A DNA stretch of 10,605 bases from Dinochytrium kinnereticum. Its lineage: Eukaryota; Chytridiomycota; Chytridiomycetes; Chytridiales; Chytridiaceae. Location: NCBI GenBank assembly GCA_027604005.1, contig JADGJT010000593.1, forward strand, positions 1-10,605, read 5' to 3'. Both the position numbers and the translations under genes were made by a program. The notes under the pieces were generated by a model. It was given only the letters and a program-made list of their open reading frames with translations. It was not told the DNA's origin and ran no database searches. Position 1 is the stretch's first letter, and each line of letters starts with the position of its first letter. Shown here one piece after another: positions 1 through 7,872 of the stretch.

Positions 1-12
1 CTTTTGAATTGC

Positions 13-54
13 GAAATTTCAATTAAAAATTTCAACTTGAAATTTCCAAATTTC
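13..54. repeat. AT-rich cluster of GAAATTTC palindromes
   Basis: The perfect 8-bp palindrome GAAATTTC occurs at 13-20 and 39-46, with variants AAAATTTC at 26-33 and CAAATTTC at 47-54. GAA-two bases-TTC is the unit of a heat-shock element, so a promoter site for a gene left of the window is possible. AT-rich 3' flank of gene A is equally possible. The rest of 1-221 shows no gene. Confidence 0.4.
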
Positions 55-221
55 ATGCTTGCGAAAACTCTCTATTATTTGATGGCAGCTCTTACCCGAC
101 CATAGCTGAAGGCTGTGGCGAATCTAGCGTTGCCCATTAGTAGAATCAAACATTACATACAAATAAAAATAATATCGAGTAGATAAAATCTGCAGAAACA
201 CGTATATGAATAACACAAGTG

Positions 222-2329
222 TTATATCCTTCGCTGGTCCATCCTCACAACAAACTCATCACCTCCCATAGTTCCGTACTCTTCATCCGACTTGAGGTGT
301 CTCTCCAGATGATGCTCATTGAGCCACTCGATGAGCTCCCTCCCTCTGTTGTCACGCACATTCACCTTTCGCATGAGCAAGTATCTTGGATCATCCTTCT
401 CTGACTCGTCGTCCCCATATCCAATCTCCTCGACATCATCCATGTCCAGCATTTTGGGATGAAAGTCGCCAGGGGGGAAGTCAAGGTATGTTTTGTAATC
501 GTTCAAGATCTTGCCCGAGAGACCAGAGTTGAGAAGGGCTATGATTTGTTTTTCGTTGTTTTTGTTGTTTTTTTGTTGTTGTTTTTTTGAAAGAGGAGAA
601 TTCGGTTGGCAGGGGGTTGCGGGGAAATACCAAAGTTAAAACGCGAAGCAATTGTTAAAGCTCACCATAGCAGAAGAAAGTTTCATCCGGAATAAACATA
701 TACTCGGAGAAAGCAAGGAAGGTGGCCACCTCCGGGTTCGAACGGAGGTGTTCCACGGCTTCTCTGCTGAGGATCATCCACTGATGGTGCTTGCATGCCT
801 TCCACCGAGGATACGGAGGCAGGAGCAACCCCGCCTCTATAGGGTGATAAAGGTTTTCCTCGTCTTCAAGATTATCTGCTCGAGGAAGGTGGGGCCTCAT
901 GAGCCGTTCCGCTAGGCTTTCTGTGGGGACGAGATAAGGTTTAAATGGTAAACAGAAAGGTTGAAAGCCACCACACAAATGTGATTTGAAGCGAGCTTAC
1001 CATAATCCTTATTATAACTTATGAAACTCTTATCAGCATAGTGTGAAAGCCCCAAGATTCTTTGAATTTCTCTGCCTTTCCTCAAAGGGATGTGATACCC
1101 CGATAAGTTGATAAAGTGATCCACATCCGCCATATCCATAATCTCCCAAAACCCGCTCAACTGAATCCAAACCAGCGTCACATGTCCCCATCGACCATGG
1201 TACCTCTTCTCCGCAAGGTGAACGTTTCCAGGAACGGGATCCTGACCCGGTCGAAGGATGGCATTCATCCTATTGTCTCGTTTTGAGATGAACCTTTGTA
1301 TGGATTTGTGCAGCCGCTTTGAGTAAAAATCGACGTGAATAAGGATGAGGGATGAGCCGTCGTCAAACTCTTCAATGAGGTGTTTAATGTTTTCGAGCAT
1401 CTCTGGCTCTCCATGAACCATTATGAGGATTCCAAGCTACAATTGATGTTGTTATCGCTTTTTTCCCAAAGAAATCATAAACAACTAGGGAGTATACGTA
1501 AACTGAGAGAGACGCTGCCTTACCTTGTACTTTCTCCTGGATCCTGGAAGCTTCGAGGGCTTTGGGGTAATGGCCGGGATCCAGCCTTTGAAGTACTCTA
1601 TGGGATTTACTTCTTTCAGCAGTCTTGTTGAGGAGATTTGGGCGATGCTGTTCGATCCTTCAGCAACACAATAGCATGCAAAGCGTCCAACTCCCTATTA
1701 ACAACATATCAGCCGCATCCATCGCCAACAAAACACCATACTCAAATATAATGGAACAGAGAAGGCTAACTCCACCACCATCACTTACATTCCTTGAGAG
1801 AAACGGATACTTTTCCACAAAATGCTTTGACACCCTTCTCGCCCCCTCATCCACAAACGAAACAAATTCTTTAACCGAAACGTTCCGTTCCGCAACCGAA
1901 CTTCCCCATTCCTCGATCACCGTCGCTGAATCAAAGGTTGCCTTGTTCAGCCCTTCACAGAACTCAAACCCTTCTGCCACAAAGAACCTGCCACGATCAA
2001 GGCTCACAAGCTCCAATGAAAGTGGCAGAGAAAGCACTCCTTGATCAAGATCTCCCTCAAAGTGCTGATCGTTTGCTACGGGCATCGGCGTCGGTGATCT
2101 TTGTTCAAGGGGCATCATGTAAGTAAGTGAATGGATCCCTTACGGCCCACATGATTGATTCAGAAACTATCGCTTGCCTTCCATCTCCCCGCACACCGGA
2201 ATTGGCCACCATCAGCACCACAGTCGTGAGAGCCACAGCCATGACGGCTCCGACGATGATGACGGTCTTGAGAGAGCTGCCATTGCCCATCCTTTCCATC
2301 CAAGTCTGGCAAGCCGTTGTTGCACACAT
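222..2329 (-). CDS. Gene A: GT14 (Branch-family) glycosyltransferase, Golgi type II membrane protein
   Basis: Exons: 2329-2144, 2064-1789, 1694-1524, 1436-1001, 920-666 and 538-222, with intron phases 0,0,0,1,1, giving about 546 residues. Residues 21-43 form a signal anchor after a short tail. A stem follows, with the motif FEFCEG shared with gene B. The catalytic region has the GT14 layout: a nucleotide-binding-like start (LGILIMVHGEPE, from residue 212), DDGSSLILIHVD near 236-247, GRWGHVTLVW at 292-301, INLSGYHIPL at 320-329, WMILSRE near 404-410, and FIPDETFF followed by ALLNSG across the last intron. This family transfers GlcNAc or xylose from UDP-sugars. The PDE at 434-436 matches the family's conserved acidic motif, so the enzyme looks intact, although the usual D of 'SxDxPL' is H. 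The C-terminus is acidic. Exon 1 and intron 1 are the least certain part: the TM frame stops at 2105, so a splice is required. ATGs at 2299 and 2290 are alternative starts. The one at 2290 has the better context, and a TATA-like site at 2341-2346 favours these shorter forms. Substrate is unknown. Confidence 0.82.
539..665 (-). other. Gene A last intron with A/CAA-rich 3' part
   Basis: This 127-nt intron is the longest in gene A. On the sense strand its last 55 or so bases are runs of A interrupted by C, with CAA-like units, ending in CATAG. They replace the usual pyrimidine tract. The junction restores the GT14 motif PDETFF...ALLNS, which supports both splice sites. Confidence 0.65.
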
Positions 2330-2340
2330 AGACAGTTTGG

Positions 2341-2346
2341 TTTATA
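2341..2346 (-). promoter_or_regulatory. TATA-like element upstream of gene A
   Basis: The minus strand reads GGTATAAACC here. It is only 12 bases upstream of the first ATG (2329), but 42 and 51 bases upstream of the in-frame ATGs at 2299 and 2290. If functional, it would place transcription start near 2316 and exclude the 2329 start. AT-rich sites like this also occur by chance. Confidence 0.35.
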
Positions 2347-2660
2347 CCAGTGTGAAGACGGGGGAGGCATCTGGAACGCTGCAGGGACGCCTCCGAGGAG
2401 GTGATGACGCTTAGACGGCCGGCTGGATGATGCGTCTGAATGCCCCCATGGACGCCATCCCTTTGAAAGCCGGCCAGGCCAGCCGCACCAAATTTGAGAT
2501 CTTTCCTCACGATTACTGGTTCGAAAGGCACGAGTCAAGAACCAGGAAGAGAATCCGGAAAGGCACACCCTCCAACGAGCCCCCTCTGACCAACATCATA
2601 AATATAAAACGCCTAACTTATTAATTGTCAGCTATCGATGCCCGTAAGCGGCAGCGGTTT

Positions 2661-2693
2661 AAAAAAAAAGGGGGGGAAGGGGGGGAATGGGGG
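2661..2693 (+). repeat. Homopurine G-run block (possible G-quadruplex)
   Basis: Nine A are followed by G7, AA, G7, AAT and G5 on the plus strand. Three long G runs with 2-3 base spacers can supply four GGG tracts, so a quadruplex is possible. The block is about 330 bp upstream of the gene A start and 170 bp past the gene B stop. Function is unknown, and simple slippage could explain it. Confidence 0.6.
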
Positions 2694-2861
2694 ACGGAAG
2701 ATGGATATGTAAATTAAGAGTGATTAATAGATGCGCAAATGAAACAGAGTGAAAGTCTTCCCGATGAGGTTTCCAAAAATGAGGTTGTTCTGATGGAGTA
2801 TGGGAAATGATAGAAAGAAAGACGCAAATTACGAAATGTAAAGCAACGCAACTGAAAAACG

Positions 2862-4851
2862 CTACGCCATGCTCCCTTCAACGAGCCTCATAAACCCATC
2901 CCTATTCTGATGTCCCTCAATCAGTGCCACAACTCTCTTTCCCTCCTTAGTCCTCACATCCACCTTCCCAGCAAACAAATACTCCTTATGTCTCTCGTGG
3001 ATGCTCTCCAAAGCCTCCTTTCCTTTCCAAGCCTTTCTGAAAGGCGGGGGATCCTGTTCATCCTCAATCCACATCTCCACGTCGGGAATCCACTCCGTCT
3101 CAAGTCCATTTCGAATCTCGAGATTGTTGACTTGGAAAGTTACTTCCTTGTTTAAGTTGTGGAGTCGCTTGTTGTCATTCGAAATTCGGCCAAGAAAGGT
3201 TGGGTCACTTAAAGCCACTTTGGGAAACGACGGAGTGTTGATTAAAGCCATTTTGGGGAATGCTAAATACAATATAGTGGCGTTTACTACTTACCAGCAC
3301 AGAAGAACAAGCTGCTGGGTTGTAAATGGTGCTCGGCGTAGGCAAGGTAGGTTGCAGCCTTATCGCTGATACGAAGATATTCAATAAAGTCTCGAGTAAG
3401 AATCATCCAAGGTGAATGTTCGCAGAATCTCCAAGAATGGAATGGGGGAAATAAGAGGACCGCTTCGTCATAATAAACATTTTGTCGACCCGAGCTGAGA
3501 ACATTTTGCAGTAGCATACGGGATGCAGTATGCACTGAGATGTTGGTAGGTTAGATAATGTGTTGAGGTTTTAAGTCTTGCAAAAAAAACTTACCTTCTG
3601 GGTAGTAGTGCTGAATAAAGAGCTTGCCTTTATTCTCTGACCTCGCAAACACCGCTGCGATGTCCGATGCACTCTTCACAGGGACATCCTGCGGCATCAA
3701 ATTGATAACCACATCCCAGTTTGCCAAATCCAGAAGCTGGAAGTACCCGTTTAACTGCATCCAAACCATACTCGCATGATCAGATATTGCCCGGTATTGT
3801 TTCTCCATGAGATAAACGTGATCAGAAAACATCTTTCCAGAAGCATTTTGATGCTGAAGACTGGTCATGCCTCGCCGTTCAGAAATGACCCTATTCGGTT
3901 TGACTCTCTTTCTGATGGCGTTGATGAGGGGTTTAGAGGTTGTTTCGACATGAATCAAAAAAATGGCGGACCCGTCATCGAGCTTGTTAATCTGATACTC
4001 AATGTTCTCGATGACTTCCTTTCCACCTGCGGCGAGGATCAGGTAGGCAACCTTCAAAAGAGGAATGGATTATTGAGGGCAAGAAGAAAGCAACGGCTAT
4101 TCCACCTTATAAGAAGGACGGCTTTTCAAATGCCTGACTGGGTCCACATGCGGGACACGACTTCGCATGTAATTGGCAGCACTGACAACGTTAAGCATTC
4201 GAGTATTGCTGATATCCGCCATTGCATTGGCCCCATCAGCTGCAGCGTAACAGCTAAGACTCTTAAGATCCTACAGACACCGAGAAAAGAAAACATGTTT
4301 GCTCCCACGTTAGCTGTTATTAAAGTGAACAATCCACCAAAAGAAAGAATAAAAAACAATACCTGACGCAGAACATCCGAATGCTCCCCCAGCATCTTCT
4401 TAAAGATCCGCTTGGCATGTCCATCAACGAATCTGGCAAACTCCTTCATGGTCGGGTTCCGCTCGGCGATCGAGATACTTCCCCACTCACCCACCACCGC
4501 CAAGGCATCAAACGTTGCATTCTCCATCCCCTTGCAGAACTCAAACCCACGAGCCCTAAAGTACCTCTTTGAGATCACATGCTCCTCTTTAGCGGACGAC
4601 GAAAGGTTTATCGGGGCTGACTGATGTGAGGACGGATCATCTTGAGGAGGAGGGGTGAGTTGAGCTTCCTGGACCTCGGTCTGTATTGCTGCTGTCCAGG
4701 AATTCCCTACAACAGCGATCGTCGCAAGGAGGGTGACGGCTGCAAAGGCTCCCAGCAGTAAGCTGCTCGCTTTCCGCTTGACGCCGCTGTTGTTCGTCGC
4801 TGCTGATGGATCACTGCTGCCCAAGAGGCCAGTGCTGCTGCCCTTCCTCAT
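2862..4851 (-). CDS. Gene B: GT14-family paralog of gene A, possibly catalytically impaired
   Basis: Exons: 4851-4363, 4270-4106, 4051-3595, 3534-3295 and 3217-2862, with phases 0,0,1,1, giving about 568 residues. The four introns match the last four of gene A in position and phase. The ATG at 4851 leads into a polar tail and a signal anchor at residues 29-49. FEFCKG and the exon-2 pattern CYxxAxGxN match gene A. Catalytic-region landmarks are VAYLILAAGG at 219-228, LDDGSAIFLIHVE near 242-254, INLMPQDVPV at 334-343 and WMILTRD near 413-419. Where gene A and the family have P-D-E before the FF, this protein has P-S-S (443-445), so both acidic residues are gone; the SG of INLSG is also changed. 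The frame is open throughout, so it is not a simple pseudogene. It could be a pseudoenzyme, a regulatory partner or an enzyme of altered specificity. Golgi placement is inferred from the topology. Confidence 0.82.
3218..3294 (-). other. Gene B last intron with duplicated acceptor region
   Basis: The donor is GTAAGT at 3294. The AG at 3218-3219 gives a 77-nt intron and a protein joint (VALSDPTFLGRISND) that aligns with gene A's ALLNSGLSGKILND. An earlier AG ending at 3263 would give a 32-nt intron, also in frame, and would add 15 residues. That is shorter than is usual for a spliceosomal intron, so the 77-nt form is preferred. Confidence 0.65.
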
Positions 4852-5359
4852 TTGTTGGAGGTTGTCGAACAGCTTGTCTTGACAAAAAACTGATAGTGCG
4901 ACAAGGGTGGTTTGAGCAGGTGGAGGATCACGGCGGAGTCATTTAACGACGGCGGATGCTCTGTCGAGCTCCAAGCGAGATCCGTATGTCGCTGGTTGGA
5001 ACAAAGTATTGCTTCAGCTGCATGGCGTTGAGAAGGCGGTAGACACAACAGACATCGGATGGATGGGTTGTTCATTACGCGATATTGCAGTGTCTTCTGA
5101 GCCATGCCGCACTTGTTTTTCACTCCTTCATAATGCTGAATACCTTCATTCGATCATTCGATGGTTCTGACCATCCACTCTGCAATAAACTCCATCCATC
5201 CAACATTCACTTTTGGACCAACACCTGAATGAGAATCAAAAAAACCAAACAAAACAAAACAAAAAAACAGACACACGACAGAGAAGCCAAAGGTCAAAGT
5301 TCCTGTTGTGAATGATGATGAATAACGAGATGCACCAAGAAAATGCGTCGATGAAAACT

Positions 5360-5406
5360 AAAAAAAAAAAAGACAGAAAGCACGCGTAAACTCCCCCCCC
5401 CCCCCC
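5360..5406. repeat. Homopolymer tracts A12 and C14
   Basis: A run of 12 A at 5360-5371 is followed closely by 14 consecutive C at 5393-5406. Read on the gene strand this is G14 then T12, about 310-360 bases past the gene C stop. Tracts like these mutate by slippage, and their assembled length may be unreliable. Confidence 0.8.
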
Positions 5407-5429
5407 TCCCCATGCGGCGAAAACCCAAA

Positions 5430-5640
5430 TCCCAAATTGAGAAATCAAAACAAAAATGAAAAGATCAATATAGAAGAAGAACAAAAAAAAACCCCCCCAA
5501 CCGAGAAAGGCCAGGAAAAAGATTGCAGTGCAAATACCATGGACGATTTGAAAATGAGAGGAAGTAAAGAGCAAAAGAGAGAGAGAAGAAAAGAAAATAA
5601 AGAAAAAAACCACGAAGAGAAAAAGCAACGTGAGGGTATC
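5430..5640. repeat. Purine-rich low-complexity tract
   Basis: The plus strand is strongly enriched in A and G, with runs such as AGAGAGAGAGAAGAAAAG near 5576-5593 and a nine-A run followed by seven C near 5482-5498. The complementary strand is pyrimidine-rich. It gives Phe-rich open frames with no protein-like pattern, so I treat it as non-coding, probably the 3' flank of gene C or upstream sequence of gene B. Confidence 0.65.
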
Positions 5641-5716
5641 TAAATGGCATTTGAATGTGGGGGGACGACCAGTGAAAAGTCTTCTCACTGAAAACATTGG
5701 ACAGGAATTCCGCGTC

Positions 5717-7531
5717 TCATAATCTCGGAAGATCACACCGTCCGTCCTTCACCTTCCACATCCCGAGCTCATCAAAGATCCAGGTCTTGTTGTCGGTAAA
5801 GATGAAGATGCGATTTCCCGGATCTTCTTCTATAGGTTGAACGAGAGAGAAAATAAAGTCTGTTAGCAAGGGACCAACTATGAAACCTCACAAATGCTGT
5901 AAAGAAGAAAAAAAAAGAAGAAGAAAACTTCACAAAAGAAAAGAATCTCACCATCAAGCCAATAATTTGGGTGAAACAAAACCTCCTTCTCACCCCTCTC
6001 CCCCAATTCCCTCACTCTCTCTTCAAAATCCGGTCCCCTCGTCCCAGGCTTAATCCATTGCGGCATCGCATTCGAATAAGCGGTCTGAGACAGAACCCTA
6101 ACCCTTATAGGATCCCCGCTATCAACATCCATCTCCCCCTTCCTGACGGTCAAGCCCGCTGGCAAAGGATCCACAAGAACAGCTGGAAGGTGATTGTTCA
6201 GGAGGTCATCGACACCCCATTGATCATTGAGTCGGTCGCGCAGGATGCGACGATACATGTTGACTGTGCGAGGGTTGCTGCGGGCAAAGAAGAAACCGCC
6301 GCAGAGTTTGGGAATGCGCTTTTGGCCTTCAAAGGGGTCCTTGAGGTGGTGGTAAGGTTTACGAGCGTCAGTGCTGTATATCTTTTTTTTTTTTTTTTTT
6401 TTTGTAAAGGAGAAGTTCAGCACACGTCACGTTGAGGTTCAGAATACTAATCAAATCAGCCAACATTCGGCGTTCACGTTGTGTGAGATGATAACAATTC
6501 CATTGTCCGCCCCCAATGGGGCAGCATGCTTTGCAGAAGAAGACAGAAAAATCTCACCAGATCAGGGAAATCCGTGTAAAAGTCGCTGACATTCTTCGGT
6601 GCCTTATGGGATACGCCCGTCCTTTCCTCAACATTTGGAACCCCAAACGGTAGGTTAAGGTCCTCGAGAGGATCAGCAGAGAAATGAGCGTCAGCGTCAG
6701 TGAAGACAAAGTTGATGCCAATTGCGTCGAGGAGATGAACGTAGAACTAATTCGGGGTTTCAGGACATGAGATGAAGAATAAAGGGTTAGATTGCCATCG
6801 GAGGAGGGGACGTCAAATGGTTGGAAATCAAGAATGAGTGGAAGAGAAAGCAAAATAAGAGAATAACAACTCACCTCTCTCCTCAAATCCACTATACCAA
6901 AGTACAACCCCGAGTTGGTCTTTCCACTCGTCAGCTCTTTTGTTCCTGTCTTTCCAACATCAAAATAAACACCCAAGGGCGCTCTCCACCCGTTGTTCTT
7001 GCCTCCAAACGAACCAGCCAGGATCCTCTCTTGGAGGTCAATCAACCTATTCGCAACCTCGTCATCCAACGCCCAAACAACCAATCTCTCCAGCAGGTCT
7101 GGGGAAACAGACATGAGGGAGCAGACCAAGTTCTCAATGAAAGGAAAGGTCGCATTATTCGCTGATGTGATGAATGCAGTTTCTCGGTGGTCCATTCTAC
7201 CCCTCCACCACTTTCTCTCCTCCGTCAGAGATGTCTCAGGAGTCCTGTTGAAAAACCCAGCAGGAGGTGGAACACGGAAGGTTCCATCTTCGAGGGCCTC
7301 ATTATCAAGAAACAGAAGCCTGTCGGACCAGCTGTCTGATCGAGACAAGGACGTGGAAGGCTCTTGGATGGAGGCTGTCTGGAAGATGGAGTCAATGGTG
7401 CGGTCGGTTATTGTGGTGAGGTTGAGGATGGTCAACAGGCAGAAGACGGTGGTGAGGAGCAACAGCGCAACAAAGCTTCTCCTGCTCCATTCCATCGTGA
7501 ACAACGTCGCAGCAGCGGATGTGGGACCCAT
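5717..7531 (-). CDS. Gene C: DXD nucleotide-sugar transferase (GT77-like), Golgi type II membrane protein
   Basis: Exons: 7531-6875, 6746-6558, 6381-5952 and 5829-5717, with phases 0,0,1, giving about 462 residues. The ATG at 7531 has a G at -3 and +4. A signal anchor covers residues 19-41. The lumenal part holds the sequons NRT and NAT, then AFITSANNATFPFIENLVCS, LLERLVVWALDDE and GVYFD. The DXD motif is in FVFTDADAHFSADP (D236-A-D238), expected to bind the metal and nucleotide-sugar phosphates. Further on are LCGGFFFARSN and NDQWGVDDLLNNH, patterns seen in Nucleotid_trans (PF03407) proteins, and a C-terminal TDNKTWIFDELGMWK. Family members transfer galactose, xylose or arabinose; donor and acceptor here are unknown. 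Exons 2 and 3 have exactly the lengths of those in gene D, and the 143 residues of exon 3 are about 77% identical by hand count. GT77 is the best guess; another DXD GT-A family is possible. Confidence 0.82.
6382..6557 (-). other. Gene C second intron ending in a 21-A run
   Basis: The donor is GTGAGA at 6557. On the sense strand the 3' end is TTTAC, then 21 consecutive A, then G, and the exon resumes at ATA-TAC-AGC (6381). The matching intron of gene D ends in CGAAAG before the same ATA-TAC-AGC, after a CTGAC branch-like site. A CTGAA site lies upstream here. The acceptor therefore sits inside a homopolymer with no adjacent pyrimidine tract. Confidence 0.65.
6383..6403. repeat. 21-base T/A homopolymer
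   Basis: There are twenty-one consecutive T on the plus strand (A on the gene strand), directly abutting the gene C exon 3 acceptor. The length may vary between strains or be misassembled. Confidence 0.9.
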
Positions 7532-7872
7532 GTCTTGCTGCTCTGCTCTGTATATCTTCCAACGGACAGACTGAGGCGTCTACGCTGACCCTTCCATTAT
7601 TATTTCGCCCAGGCCGTTATCCACTGGCTGGCGCTGCCCCCCACACCCACTTGTATAACGCTGCCTGGACAGCCTGCAGGCTTTGGTGGTCACAAACGCA
7701 GAGAAGTTGAAAGCTGAGCGACCATTTCTGTTACAGGCTGGCTGGGGCTTCTGAAACCGCCAATGGGAGAATTTCTAAACTTCCTTATCTGAAACTCAAC
7801 CATTGGCAAAAAACATTACGACAAGCATAGAGAATATCATATCATTGCACGCGCACACACATCATTATTGCG
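7532..7872. other. Intergenic region between C and D, with CCAAT motifs
   Basis: These 341 bases hold the gene C upstream region and the gene D 3' flank. CCAAT is present on the plus strand at 7760-7764 and on the minus strand at 7802-7806, the latter about 270 bp upstream of the gene C ATG. This pentamer is the core of fungal HAP/CBC sites, but short matches are common by chance. A CA-rich patch lies at 7849-7861, just past the gene D stop. No gene seen. Confidence 0.45.

Larger units (their letters stand above)
2330..2861. other. Intergenic region between A and B
   Basis: This 532-nt stretch holds the upstream region of gene A and the 3' flank of gene B. The one distinctive element is the homopurine block at 2661-2693. 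Open frames here have no recognisable domain and no conserved counterpart in the other intergenic regions, so no gene is called. Confidence 0.6.
4852..5716. other. Intergenic region between B and C
   Basis: These 865 bases hold the gene B upstream region and the gene C 3' flank. From about 5228 to 5640 the sequence is low-complexity: long A runs, C14 and purine-rich stretches. A minus-strand open frame ends in TGA overlapping the gene B ATG at 4851-4848; its first ATG is at 5105, and it has no recognisable domain. No TATA element is evident upstream of gene B. Confidence 0.55.

Noticed and set aside
2160..2531. Minus-strand open frames upstream of and overlapping gene A exon 1
   Set aside because: Low-complexity His/Arg/Ser-rich readings in other frames, without counterparts in gene B.
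3776..4366. 196-residue plus-strand open frame
   Set aside because: It lies opposite gene B exons and introns; the minus-strand reading carries the GT14 motifs and matches gene A.
2862..4851. Gene B as a pseudogene
   Set aside because: All five exons join in frame with good splice sites and no internal stop; only motif residues are changed.
5236..5736. 166-residue minus-strand open frame rich in Phe, resembling a membrane protein
   Set aside because: It is the translation of poly-T/poly-G low-complexity DNA, overlaps the end of gene C in another frame and shows no domain pattern.
6993..7574. 193-residue plus-strand open frame
   Set aside because: Antisense shadow of gene C exon 1; no family pattern.
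7671..7682. 12-bp perfect palindrome AGCCTGCAGGCT between C and D
   Set aside because: A few 12-bp palindromes are expected by chance in 10 kb, and nothing else marks this as a site.
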